Assembly: GCA_002914805.1 (NCBI GenBank)
Contig: JXTB01000345.1
Coordinates: 180,196 to 244,195 of the forward strand
Origin: Parasponia andersonii
Lineage: Eukaryota > Streptophyta > Magnoliopsida > Rosales > Cannabaceae
Length of the DNA stretch: 64,000 bases
Reading direction: 5' to 3'
Shown: positions 36,723-48,840 of the stretch, in pieces
Layout: the number at the start of each line of letters is the position of its first letter
Numbering within the stretch: the first letter of the stretch is position 1
Notes under the pieces: model-generated
Database searches by the model: none
Told to the model about the DNA's origin: nothing
Seen by the model: only the letters and a program-made list of their open reading frames with translations
Made by a program: the position numbers and the translations under genes

Positions 36723-37189
36723 ATCTCCCACATGGGCTATATATTTTAAGCTGAAAAATATCTACATGAATGTATTTAATTTGAGCTCATCTTTTGCTAT
36801 CTATAACTAGAAACATAACTTTAACAATTTGGTCTATTAATTGTACTAATATAGGATCAAAGCGACCTTCATTATAATTATACGTAATGAGACCCATCAA
36901 TAGCCATAATACCAGTACAATTAATAACATAGATCAAGTACAGATGTATAGTATGTCAATTATATATAGTATGATCTAAACATACATGTTGCCAACTGGT
37001 CTTAATTAGTGACTCAAAAAAGTGTAATGAACACTTTCTAGACCAAATGCCAAATTGTAATAAAAAGTCCTCAACTTTATTTCAAAGTTTTCAGACACAA
37101 ATAATTAATCCACAAACTTTACTCTAATCAGATAAATATAAAATAACATATCAATAACAAATATATAAAATTTTTAAATATAACTCCCA

Positions 37190-38480
37190 CTAAACAGACA
37201 TATCATTAGCATGAACTACTCTCATATGAGCAACACGCTTATGAAATATTTTGGGTGACAAAACCTTAGTGAGTAGATCTGCTATCATGGAGTTAGTACT
37301 AATGTGTTCAATCGACATCTGAACACTCTGTACTCTTTCTTTGACAACCAAGAACTTGATATCAATGTTCTTTGACTTTGACGAGCTTTGATTGTTCTTG
37401 GAATATAGTTCTGCAGTATTATTATCATAATTGATTCTCAGTGGTCTTTCAATACCATTGACTATATGCAACCCTGTGATAAAATTTTATAACCATATTC
37501 TTTGGTTGGATGCCTCATAATATGCTATAAATTATGCCTCCATAGTTAACACTTTTCTATAAAACAGCTGCTCCAATCATTATAAAGATATAGTCTGAAG
37601 TGGATCTTTTCTTGGCATCCAGCAAAATCAGAGTTTGAGTATCCTATGATCTTCAAATGATCAGATCTCCGATATGTGAGTATATATTTCTTAATTCTCT
37701 ATAGATACCATATAACTCGCTTTGCTGTTTTCCAATGATCAAATCCCTGGTTACTAAGATATTTGCTTAGTATTCCAATAATGTACGCTATGTATGGAGT
37801 ACATACTTGTACATATATGAAGCTTCCTACTGTTAATGCATAAGGAAACTTCTCAATTTCTTTCTTCTCAAGTTCATTCTTTGGACATTGAAGCGAGCTG
37901 AATTTATCACTTTTTACCACAGTTGTGTCTCTAGGTGCACATCCTTTCACACCATATCTACTAGGCGCCTTATCAATATAGGTCTTTTGTGATAATTTTA
38001 ATCATCCTCGTGATCGATCTCGATGAATTTGTATACCTAGCACATAAGATGTATTACCAAGTTCTTTCATTTCAAAGTGACTTGAAAGAAATCTTTTGGT
38101 TTCATGGAAGAGTCCTATATCACTGTTTACTAGTAGAATATCATCTACATATAGCACTAAGAGAATAAACTTATTCCCACTAATCTTAAGGTATATGCAT
38201 TAATCAACCGTATTCTCCTTAATACAATAAAGTTAATTACTCGATCAAATTTCCAGTACCATTGTTAGGTTGCCTGTTTCAAACTATAAATGGACTTTTT
38301 GAGCTTACATATAAGGTGTCTTGAGTCTTTTGATTCAAAATTTCTAGTTATACCATATATATTATTTCTTCAATGTCTCCATTGAGAAACACTATTTTGA
38401 TGTCTATTTGGTATAGCTCAAGATCATAGTGAGTTACAAGTGCCATGATTAATCTAAAGGAGTTGTGAAAAGGTTTCTTT
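37190..38480 (-). mobile_element. Outer copia RT and RNase H region
   Basis: Minus-strand pieces include ALTVGSFIYVQVCTPYIAYI and LSKYLSNQGFDHWKTAKRV (RT/RNase H junction) and IDIKFLVVKERVQ, ISTNSMIADLLTKVLSPKIF at the pol end. Fossil copy. Confidence 0.82.
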
Positions 38481-39920
38481 GTAATCGATACCATCATTTT
38501 GAGTAAAACTTTTTGCGACAAGACGAGCCTTATATCTCTCTATATTGCCTTTCAAATCCTATTTAGTTTTAAATACACATTTGCAACCAATCAGTTTCTA
38601 TCTTTTAGGCAACTTTACGAGATCCTAAATACTATTATCCTCCAAATGGTTTCGCTCCTTCAAGTAACTTTACGAGATCCCAAACACTATTGTCCTCCAT
38701 TGATCTCATCTTTCATGGCTTTGATCCATTTTTCAAAGTTAGAGCAGAACTTCACCAGACTAAAAGACGTTGGATCATCTTCCAATCCCATATCAAATTC
38801 ATGCTCCTAGAGGTAGATAGCATAGTCATTAGAAATTGCCTCTCTTCTTTCTCTGGTAGATATCCTTATTGGCACTTCTATTTAAGGTTATTGAAGTGCA
38901 TCTGTAACTATTGATAGTGGTACCTCAATTTGAATGGATGGTCCTACCAACTGTATTGGAGGTAGTATATAAGTATCCAAATTTACCATAATATCTTGAT
39001 TTATAACTTGAATAGCATCAGGAATGGTTACCTAGTCACTACTAGTTGCTACTGTACTAATTATGGTTGGAATATTTACATATTCTTCCTCAAAGACTAT
39101 CTCCCTAATTTTAGTGCTCCCACCGTCCTTGATGAATGCATTGCTCGTTTCGAAAAAGGATATATTTAAGGGATCATAAAATTTGTATCCCTTAAATCTT
39201 TCTGAGTAGCCAACAAAATAACAGTTGATAATCCTTGAATCCAGTTTCCTTTCATTAAGTCTATAAGGCCTAGCTTCAACTGGAGATCTCCAGAAATGCA
39301 AGTGCCTAATGCTAAGCTGCTTGCCTATCCATATCTCATATGGGACTTTTTCCATTGCCTTACTTGGTACTCGGTTAAGGACATAAGCTGTAGTTTTCAA
39401 AGCATCACCCTAAAGTAATTCTGGCAAAGAAGAATGGCTAACCATGCTCCTCATCATATCCTTCAAGGTTCAGTTTTGTCTCTTAGGTACACCATTTTGG
39501 CTTGCAGCCCTTGGTATGGTATATTAGGGAACGATTCCTACTTCAGTAAAGTATATGGCAAATGGTCCTAGATGTTGTTCTCCTAAACCATAATATCTGC
39601 TATAGTATTTACCACCACGGTCAGATTTTACGACCTTAATTTTCTTGCCTAATTGGTTCTCAACTTCTGCTTTGAATGTTTTGAACACATTCAAAGATTG
39701 TAAATTCTCATGAATTAAATATAAATATCTAGAATGAGAGTAATCGTCTATGAAGATAATAAAATATTGTTGTCCTTTCCATAAAGCTGTAGGGAATGGA
39801 CTACAAATGTCTATATGAATTAACTCCAAAATATCACTATATCTATTTGCAATTGTTTTCCTTTTGTTAGTCAGTTGTTCTTTAATGCATTGTATACAAA
39901 CCTCAAGATCTGTCATATCA
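38481..39920 (-). mobile_element. Outer copia integrase region
   Basis: LIHIDICSPFPTALWKGQQY, FIIFIDDYSHSRYLYLIHE and KSDRGGKYYSRYYG give the integrase core; AYVLNRVPSKAMEKVPYEIW, FVGYSERFKGYKFYDP and a VFEEE motif give its end. Fossil copy. Confidence 0.87.
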
Positions 39921-41460
39921 AGGGAATCAAGAATTACTTATGATACCAATCGCTATATATGTTGTTTAGATATATGTCCTAAATGTTTGTGTCATAGTGT
40001 ATAGGAATTCTCATTTATTAATTTACACTTTATGCCTATGGTATTAGCATGCAAGTTTTTATTGTTATTGGAAGATTAGATATCTAATTTATAAAGCTGG
40101 TCAATTAAAGAACTAATACTAATCAAATTTGAGTCTTAGAAAAGCTTAAAAGTTTCATTACCAAAAGAGCAAAAGTAACCAAATTTATCCAAACATGAAA
40201 CTAAAACCAAATTCCGTCTAAAGGATTGTACCACAAAAGTGTTTTCTAATACTAAATTACAACAAGTTTTTAATACAAGACTAAAGTCTCCAATGGCTTC
40301 CGCTTCAGCTTTCTTGTCATTTCCCATGAAGATGTATCTTTCACCATCAGTTGGCAGTCTGCTCTAGTAGTGCTAGTACTTATCCACCAAGTGTTATTAG
40401 GCACTATAGCTAAATTAATTGTTAAACTAACAAAGATAAGAAGCATTCCTTTCTTAACACGTCATTGGCATACTTGGGATAATCTTTCTTCATATGGACA
40501 ACATTCTTGCAAAAGCAATATGCAAAATTAGTATCATGTTTCTTTTGGCCCTTATGCCTTGAAGTCCTTGGGCCTGTAGTTCTCTTACACTTATTGTTCC
40601 TTTTCCTCTTCTTAGATGCATTATCATGAGAAGTAGTTGGCAAATGAGCACTCTTAACATTCTTTTGTTTTAGCCTCTTTTCTTCTTGCACACATTGAGT
40701 TATAAACTCATTCAAGGTCCATTTTTGCTTTGGGTATTGTAAGTGATCTTGAAAGTATTAAATTATACAGGAAGAGAGATCAAGACTGGGTACACAAGTG
40801 ATGAAGTGGATTGGCTCAAGTGGTTAGAATACCTATTATCTGAGATCTCGGTCTTAGGTCTGAGTCACACTGGCAGTAGGCATAAAAATCTATAATCTCT
40901 AATAAGGTAGTGTGGGGATTGGATAGTAATAGGATTTTTTTTTTTAATTTGTAATAAGTGGAGGTCATTAGTTAAATCTTTTTTTTTTTTTTTAAAAATA
41001 CTAAGTGCACAAGTATGTCATTAGACAACTCTAGCTTGAGTATCTTAAGTCTTGTAATAAGATTAGAGATCTTTATTAGGTACTCTCCAATGTTTCCCTT
41101 GCTTTTGTACCGCATAGAAACAAGCTTATTAAGAATAGTGCTCGTTTCGACCTTTTTATTTCTAGCAAAATGGGCTATAATTTGGCTCAGGAAATTCTTG
41201 GTATTTTTCTCCTTAGGTATTGCACCCCCTGATGGTCTCCGAAATGGAGTGCTTTGTGATCATTAGACTCATGCTATTTGAACTCTCCCACTTTTTGGAA
41301 GCAGTCCTTTGATCATGAGTGCTCTCATCAGTCAAAGTGGGAGGGCACTCAACCCTCATTGTATAGTCCAAGTCCATGTAGCCAAGCACTATCATAATAT
41401 ACTCTTTCCATTTCTTGAAGTTGGTATCATTAAGTACTGGAATATTATTCATATTATAGA
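39921..41460 (-). mobile_element. Outer copia gag and protease region
   Basis: The gag start reads PVLNDTNFKKWKEYIMIVLG, MDLDY; the C-terminal part has FCKNVVHMKKDYPKY, a knuckle-like motif preceded by a Lys-rich stretch (KKRKRNNKCKRT). A SINE interrupts it at about 40,803-41,007. Fossil copy. Confidence 0.82.
40803..41007 (+). mobile_element. tRNA-derived SINE, copy 1
   Basis: Pol III promoter-like boxes: box A TGGCTCAAGTGG (40,812-40,823) and box B GGTCTGAGTC (40,857-40,866), about 33 bases apart, as in tRNA genes. The body shares GAAGTGG, ATGATCTCGGT-like, CATAAAAATCTATAATCTCT, GATAATA.. and TTTGTAATAAGTGGA-ATCATTAGTTAA wording with 63,388-63,599. The end is T/A-rich. Flanks ACACAAGTGATG (about 40,794) and GCACAAGTATG (about 41,007) look like a decayed target duplication. 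Inserted into the outer copia gag. Confidence 0.78.
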
Positions 41461-42470
41461 AATCGAAGATGCATTAACTGAATATAGAACAAAACATAAC
41501 TCACAATTTATAACAATTCATGCATACATCATATAAATAAAATAAATCACATATACATGAAGGTGGGCCCATCACAAGATACCTAATATAATATTACTCT
41601 TTAGTCTTTGGACAGAAAGAACAACTTGTAAGCAGTACTCTCAAACATAGTAACAAATATTAACAATAACACCAACCATACAATATGCCTTTCTTTTGAC
41701 CAAACTATTGTATCCATAGTAATCCATAAAATTATCACATATTTATTACTAATTTACCAATCTCTGGCTAATAAAATAATCTTCCTTTAGGCCGATTTTC
41801 TTAATGTATAGACATAGTACTTTCATATATTCCACAATTGACAAATCTGCTTAATAATGGCCACTTTGGTAATATATTAGTTCAATTCAATCTAAAACAG
41901 AATATTAAACATCAAAATTGAAGAAAATTGAGCTGAATTGCCGAAAATGACATTTTTCTTTGTCACTGGGCTGGTGCCGTATTGCCACAAAGTGGCACTA
42001 CTGTGCCAGCTCTCGGGTCCTCGACCCTTATTATCTTTGATTTGATACTATGGTGCCGTAGAATAGCGTTGTAGTGCCAATCTACTCTTTTAATTTTAAT
42101 TTTTTATTTTTAAAAACCGTGGAAGTGTGGCACAATAGTGGAGCTGGAGCACCACGTGCTGGGCTATTGTGAAATCGGGTTGAATAACCGTAAATTTCTA
42201 CGATTTGCAGACTTCGACAAATTGTTCCAGAAACCTAAAGGACCTGATTTTATGCCAAAGTCCAACTCTTAATGATCCAGAACATTAATATAAACAAGAG
42301 AAACAACAAATATGTAAACAAACCCAATCATATACCAAAGATTCATTGGTTCATGGTAATTTACTCAACAAAAATTCTACCACATATGAACTTTCAGGGC
42401 AAATATTTATAAATCACCAATTTCAACATATATTAACCTAATGATCTAAAATGTTCTCTTTGATACCATT
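41461..42470 (-). mobile_element. Outer copia leader region
   Basis: Non-coding leader between primer site (42,461-42,468) and gag, GC-richer around 41,960-42,200 with repeated TGGTGCCGTA/TAGTGCCA words. Confidence 0.6.
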
Positions 42471-42915
42471 TGTAGGATTAAACTTATCAATAATTAATCC
42501 ATGTAATAAATTATGGCATAGAATCTATATGAACATTCATATATATTATATGGACCGTAACATCATACATATAGCAGGATTCTCATGTAAACCATTAAGT
42601 ATACTTATTGAAATTGAGAGAAAAGATTCAGAAAATGTACCAGAATCCATTGGTGCAGTAATCTTTGGGTGATTAGCCTTCTGAGATAATAGAGTAAGGA
42701 TTTATCTAAATTTCTCTCGGGATAGGGTAGCGAGGAAGTTTTGAGAATGGCTTGATTGAAAATTGTACAGACAGTTTTTTAAACCTTTTTAACACTTTAG
42801 GGACTATACTATGTCTAAGCTGTGCCTTGTCTATTAGAGGCTCATCACCCATAATAGATTTGACACTAGGCTTCTACACATGATAGTCCGTACCAAATAC
42901 TTTATAATAAATGTT
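42471..42915 (-). repeat. Outer copia 5' LTR (right), outer end lost
   Basis: Begins TGTAGGATTAAAC and matches the left LTR up to about AATACTTTATAATAAATG. A short local repeat of CCAAATACTTTATAATAA (42,893 and 42,917) marks where similarity stops. Confidence 0.78.
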
Positions 42916-45309
42916 CAACCAAATACTTTATAATAACCCGTAAGAGTAACCTAATACCTATACTTGTTAAAGGAGTGATTATCAGACCTTCGTGAGGCTT
43001 TATGAACTTTGTACCAATAGTGGGGGACAATATCGCCTGTAAACTTATGATACTAGCACAGTGTATACACAGTACCTTATATGTGATCACGGGACACATA
43101 GAGTACGAATAGTAAATAAATCAGCATGTAGGAAGCGTTGGTTTTTTGAACTTTTTATAATATAAATCGTCCTTAGGTTTATAGAAAATCGTGCATCATA
43201 ACTAGTACTTTTTCACTAAACTTAGATACAAAACTTGGAAGTAAAAAATCTCAAAGCATACAATACATACAATATAGTCCAAACTACCAAATAATCAAAA
43301 CAAATTTAAGTTCATATTTTCACTATGAAACGTTTTAATAAAATTTTCAAGCAAAACTAGTTTAAAACATGGTAATTGAGTCCTGCCTCACTTGAGTAGC
43401 TAAACCTAGCTGCCAAATGCTCAAGATTTTTGGTGTTTGATTGGACACATGATGGACGCTCTGGAAGTTCTCTTATTTCCTTTGAAAAGTCTTCTTTCCA
43501 CCAGAAGCTTGAATGATGATATAGACTTCACCACTAGGACTGGGACGTCAAAATTAGCTTCCAGCTGCACTTGGCTCTTCAATATGGCTTTGTGGCCAAA
43601 ACTCGTGCCCTGGTACATGATATACGCGGCAATTCTCGAGCCTCAAAGGTATGGATTTAGCAAACAGCGACTTCCGTGGTTGTGCATTTTTTTCTTTTTT
43701 GTTTCGAAGAATTTGATGTAGTACTTTCACATGCATGGTACCACCCATTTGCCAAGCCCGGATTGCCATATTTCAATATATATATGATGCCCAAAAAGGA
43801 GGAAAGCCAACATTGTTTTCTTTCTCTTCCAACTATGGCAAACGGAAATCATGTTAAGTGGTAGCCCAAGGATGAGGAATGTGGATCTCAACAATGGGAA
43901 GCCACAGATGTCGGTCAAGTAGGTTAGGGAGGCCAGTCAATGAGGAAACACATGGTTAAAGGCGACATGCTTTGTTCCCCTAGCAACTTCGAATCTTCTT
44001 CATCGCTATAACATGACAACCAGTGAGTTGGTCAATGGCTATATTGGGTGGCGAGGAGGAGTGTAGAGCAATGCATTTGTCGAAGTGACTCTGGTGGATG
44101 GTGATTGGAAGTTTCAGAGAATTTGAGAGACTGAGAGGGAGATCTGGGGAACGAGAGAATGTTAGTGGCCAAGTGGATTTCAGCAACGTGTTTGGCTTTG
44201 AATGGTCAAATTAGTTTACTCTTGCAACTAAACCTCTCCTTTTCGAAATTCCTCTCGTCTAATCCCTCGAAAATTACCATTAGGTCCTTGTTTTCACAAG
44301 TCTCTTTCAAATAAACCTCAACTGAAACTCTACTATATCCAAACTCCAACGTTAATTATTGAAATTTTTGGGTTTCACAGTTATTCACCTAGTAGAGAAT
44401 CCAGTCTATCATCTGCTAGAAACAAAACATATGTATAGGTTTGATATCATTTCATGCGGTCATTTTTTGGAGATGGAGTAGTTGCACTTGAGAATATTAT
44501 GAGAAGTTATATGATAGTGAAGACTGTCGCAATTGAGAAACTGAAGTTGCACAACTTTAATTTGGCTTCTCACTTTAGGAATGAAGAGTTGTTATTGCGG
44601 TGGTTGCAAAATATAAGCGAATAACTAGAGAACAGACAAATAGTCCTGCAAAATATAATTAAATGACTAAGACAGTGATCTGTTTCCCCTCCTCAGGGTA
44701 CAATGCGCGCATAGCCCCAATTAAAATGTTCAGTAGTAGTATAAAATTACATATTTCCACATATCTTAGCTAGGTTGCCCTATTTTTATGACAATATACA
44801 AAGATATTATGGCGGAGGTTTTGGAGAAATAGTGAGAAATTGAGTGTGGTCAGTTTAGCACAGTACAAGAGACGTGAGAGTGAACTACTATATAAAATCT
44901 TCTTGTGTCTATTTTAGTGTTTTTCGTTTTACATTCGCTTATTATTGCTCTCATAATTATGAATAATATGATTTACTCTATGCTAATATTAGCTTAGACA
45001 TAATTCTTAAATGCACCGAATTAGAAAAAAAAACATTCATTATTCATGGAGTCATAGGCATAGTATTAATTATGTCTTACTTTACTGGTACAAATTATTC
45101 CTGACATGTGTCTATGCCATACATATTATCACTAGAATAATGTACCAAGTAGAGTTGGCAATGCAGGCGAGCCCAGCCCGCCACGTTCATATGGGAGCTC
45201 GGATAGAGCCTGGTCCGACTCCTAGGGTCAGGTTGGGTTTGAGAATCTCAGCTTAGCAGGATGGCCTGACCCATTTTTTTGGGCTCTTGTTATTCTAAAA
45301 ATTTGACCC
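42916..45309. other. Intergenic between copia and TNL relic
   Basis: No recognised gene. 43,421-43,769 holds overlapping 60-95-codon frames on both strands in a GC-richer stretch, and 43,980-44,190 a 68-codon minus-strand frame; none has a known domain. 45,141-45,255 has GCGAGCCCAGCCCGCC-type wording usual in hAT-like or other repeated ends, and probably marks the breakpoint at the left of the LRR relic. I searched this stretch for NB-ARC motifs and saw none. Confidence 0.4.
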
Positions 45310-47077
45310 AGTGGGTGCTATAATCTTGAAATTCTTCCAGAGATATTTGGGGGTGTGAAAGCATTGCATTTAGGTTCAACTTCAATAAAAGAATTGCCTT
45401 CTTCAGTGTGGTCTCTTGACAGCCTTGAACGTTTGGATCTCAGCTTCTGTGAATTGCTTGAGAATCTTCCAAGTGGCATTTGTCAACTGAAATCTTTGAA
45501 ACATCTTAATCTACGTGGCTGCATTTCTATTGAGAGGTTACCAGAGCTTCCTAGAAATATAATTACATTAGATTTGAGTGAGACATTGATAGAACAAGTG
45601 CCCTCAACATTTATTGAGTTATGTCTTTCTAAGCTTGAGGAACTACATCTGATCTGAATGATTGCACAGAACTTAAGAGCCTGCCAACCAACATTTATAA
45701 GTTGAAATCCCTCAAGCATCTCAAACTTAGTGGCTGTGAAAACTTGGAAAGCTTCCAAGAAATCGTGGAGCCTATGGTACATTTAGAGATCCTTAACTTA
45801 AGAGCAACCGGTGTTAGAGTGCTACACCCATCTATTAAGAATTTACTTGGGCTTGTTGACCTGATTTTGGAAAGGTGCAATAATCTTGTGTCCATCCCAG
45901 ATCTCTCTCATTTAAACCGCCTTCAAAGGATCAACCTTTCTGGATGTCCCAAACTTGAAAGTGTGCCTTCTCTCCCTGGTGGTTTGCGCACCCTGAATCT
46001 AGCACACATGGGTTACTGCAACATATCCAAAGTCTCCGATCCTCTTTGGAAGTTCTGGATTTACGCGGACATATCTTGTATGAAATACCCATAAGCATCA
46101 AACAACTTTCTAACTTGTGTAAGCTTCACATATGTGATTGTAAGAACCTCAATTCATTGCCGGAGCTTCCAGATTTCCTAGAATTTTTGGATGCAACTGG
46201 ATGCACATCACTTGAAACAATAGTAAATCCAAGGGCTGCTAGTGGTTTTACTATAGTAAGGGAATACTTATTTTACAATGGTTTAAATCTAGATCAGAAA
46301 GCACGCAACGGCATAATAATTGAATTTCAGAATCAGACTTTGCGTACTGCAGTTGCGTTCCTAATCAACCTTGCACAAATTCATCAAGTATGTCTCTTCA
46401 TCATTTTACCTAATACTTAAGTCAATTAAGCAACTTTCATAATTGAAGCAGTCATAACATCACTCTTCTATGTTATAGGACTCCGATGATCCAAGGGTAA
46501 GTATTTCTTGTCCGGGAAGTAAGATTCCAAAATGGTTCACCTATCAATCAAGAGGCTCTTCAATCAATATCAAGCTTCCTCCACACTGGCATAATGACTA
46601 CTTCATGGGTTTTGCTTTCTGCGTTGTTGTTGCATTCGACGGCTTTCATTTCGACGGCAAGAATTTTAGGTTGGATTCTCACATGCATATCAAGACTGGA
46701 TCTGGTGAGAGCTACTACTTTAATAGGTTCAACGACTATTGGCGTGGTGATATATTAGTTAAAGGCAACACGATTTTCAATTCAAGCCACTTGTTTATGA
46801 GGTATAGATTTCAGAACTGCTATGGCTCTATAGATGCAGAGGAGGTCTCCATTTTTTTTGACATTAAAGTATGTGAGTGGGAAAGGCCGATAGGCCATTT
46901 CGAGATATAAAAGTGTGGAATCCGCCTACTTTATTTTCAAGATGGAGAGGAACTATATAAGCAATACAAATTATTCACATCAAGTGACACCAACAAAGAG
47001 CCTGAACCAAGTGGTAGTGGAACACCCAATATTGACTCCTTTGTTATTACTGTTCCCGATCTTCACCCGGATTACAG
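45310..47077 (+). pseudogene. LRR and C-JID end of a TNL resistance gene, broken
   Basis: From about 45,318 the reading gives CYNLEILPEIFGGVKALHLG and STSIKELPSSVWSLDSLERL, then repeated LxxLxLxxC leucine-rich units (LKHLNLRGCISIERLPELP, LKHLKLSGCENLESF, LPELPDFLEFLDATGC). The frame changes near 45,650, where ATCTG is doubled, and again near 46,040. An intron is likely at 46,388-46,478 (CAA|GTATGT...TTATAG|GAC), in phase. The next exon reads PGSKIPKWFTYQSRGSSINI and KLPPHWHNDYFMGFAFCVV: the C-terminal jelly-roll/Ig-like (C-JID) domain unique to TNLs. A TAA at 46,908-46,910 falls just before KCGIRLLYFQDGEELYKQ, which should be coding, and reading continues to a donor at 47,078. C-JID helps bind pathogen effectors in known TNLs. 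Its TIR and NB-ARC parts are missing here. Confidence 0.88.
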
Positions 47078-48074
47078 GTAATTCATAAAATTATTTGATT
47101 TCATTTATTCAATTATTGCTTTATCCCCGTGTATTCTATGCTCATCTAAACTTGAACAAAAATTATTCTGTTCACTATGATTGAATGTCTTGATTTCAGT
47201 TTCCAAGTCATTATTTTGTAGTAGCTGGCTTCCAATCATGACTAAATTAAGAAGAGGTATATGTTGATGCCAAACATTTCTAACAACTTCCTGCGAACGG
47301 TGTTCATGATCAGCAATTAAATTTCAAAATGAAACTGAAGAAGTTAGTTTTTGTAATGCAAAATGCAAAATAGAATCAATTGAAGAGAAAATACAAATAA
47401 TTGAAAATCACAAGTCATACTGGAATCAACTTTTTTAAGCTTTTTCCTTTATCTACATGTAGTAATTGTGCATGTATGTGATTGCGTATATGTTATATCT
47501 CGTAAAAGAATATACGTGTACTAATATCAGAAAACTTAATATGTGTAAAAGAAACATGGCCAAGCAAACAATAGCCCAGATCGACAGCACAAAGTGAAAA
47601 TAACAAACTGATACGCAGGGCACCAATCTAGTTTACTTATTCATAGATATTATTTTCCCAATTAAAAATTATCACGAATATNNNNNNNNNNNNNNNNNNN
47701 NNNNNNNNNNNNNNNNNNNNNNNNNNNNNNNNNNNNNNNNNNNNNNNNNNNNNNNNNNNNNNNNNNNNNNNNNNNNNNNNNNNNNNNNNNNNNNNNNNNN
47801 NNNNNNNNNNNNNNNNNNNNNNNNNNNNNNNNNNNNNNNNNNNNNNNNNNNNNNNNNNNNNNNNNNNNNNNNNNNNNNNNNNNNNNNNNNNNNNNNNNNN
47901 NNNNNNNNNNNNNNNNNNNNNNNNNNNNNNNNNNNNNNNNNNNNNNNNNNNNNNNNNNNNNNNNNNNNNNNNNNNNNNNNNNNNNNNNNNTTCCGTTAAA
48001 GTAAACAATTAGAAATGAGTCGAAGTTTAGCACGACGTTGCTTGAAACGTCCTTTGAAAGTGACGGTGAATATA
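47078..48074. other. Intergenic with assembly gap
   Basis: No gene recognised. 47,682-47,990 is 309 N. Open frames across the gap are artefacts. Confidence 0.6.
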
Positions 48075-48523
48075 GAGAAATTTACACCCGGTTCTTGTTT
48101 TTATAACTTATTTTCATATATACTCATTTTTAATTTTTCTTTCAAAAATACCTGTTATATAATACAAATTTCATGTGCAAAATATAAATGGTATATATTT
48201 ACAATGCAAATTTTATATGAACGGTAATATTTACAATGTAAATGTTTACCATGATTTATATTTTTTTATTATATATTTGACCTATGTTATACATTTTAAA
48301 ATATATGCCAATTTTTAGTATAATTTTTATTCACAAAATATGTGACATAGTATACACTTGATATATGAAATATATACTACAGTAAACATTTCATATATAA
48401 ACACTGGTGGTCTATATTTCAAACAAAACAGGTATAAAAATGGGTTATTCATGAAATAAAAATTAAAAAATAGGTATTCATAGAAATATAATTTCAAAAA
48501 ACGGGTATTTATAAACTTTTCCC
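48075..48523. mobile_element. MITE family X, copy B (uninterrupted)
   Basis: Left end GAGAAATTTACACCCGGTTC and right end (reversed) GGGAAAAGTTTATAAATACCCG pair as imperfect terminal inverted repeats. Flanks GTGAATATA and CTGAAAATA agree at 7 of 9 bases, fitting the 9-bp duplication of Mutator-like elements. About 449 bases, AT-rich, non-coding; the same family as 22,045-22,815. Confidence 0.6.
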
Positions 48524-48840
48524 CTGAAAATATCAACAACATTGTCTGCAGATTGAGCCTCGGAAACCTGAATCGTTCTATCAAGTACTTTCTCACGAAT
48601 AAAATGAAGTTCAAACTTAGTATGTTTTATTCTTGCATGACACATTGGGCTTGTTGCTACCATGATAGCACTCCGGTTATCATAAAAAATTATTGTTAAC
48701 TTTGAAATCCCAGTATGAACATCCTCAACAAGTCAGTGTAGCCAGATATGTTGAGCAGCAAGAGTTGCAGCTATGTATTCTACCTCAGATTAGAATCTTC
48801 TTCATACATCAATTGTAGAAATGTCAGTAACTCTGAAAAG
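48524..48840 (-). mobile_element. Ty1/copia RNase H fragment
   Basis: Minus-strand wording VEYIAATLAAQHIWLH, FYDNRSAIMVATSPMCHARI and KHTKFELHFIREKVLD is a copia RNase H end. No LTR beside it. Fossil fragment. Confidence 0.75.

Larger units (their letters stand above)
30968..42915 (-). mobile_element. Outer Ty1/copia retrotransposon, old, carrying two later insertions
   Basis: Minus-strand element with left LTR at 30,968-36,722 (itself split by another copia element) and right LTR from 42,471 to about 42,915. A primer site complementary to initiator tRNA-Met (reverse of TGATACCA, 42,461-42,468) sits just inside the right LTR, and a GTGGGAGATTG polypurine tract (36,721-36,735 reversed) just inside the left. 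Order on the minus strand is gag, protease/integrase, RT, RNase H, as in Ty1/copia. By eye LTR difference is around 15-20%, so it is older than the element inside it. Broken many times (ten or more) and its right outer edge seems cut off. Confidence 0.82.

Noticed and set aside
40812-40870. A tRNA gene on the plus strand
   Set aside because: Box A and box B are present but the cloverleaf arms do not pair; the same body recurs at 63,403 with an A-rich tail, so it is a SINE.
43421-43769. A small gene with several overlapping 65-94-codon frames
   Set aside because: Frames exist on both strands in the same GC-richer stretch, none with a domain or splice support.
44400-45300. NB-ARC remnant before the LRR relic
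   Set aside because: I looked for P-loop, kinase-2, GLPL and MHD-type wording in the plus frames and found none.
47637-48033. Two 123-codon minus-strand frames
   Set aside because: They consist almost wholly of undetermined residues across the 309-base gap.
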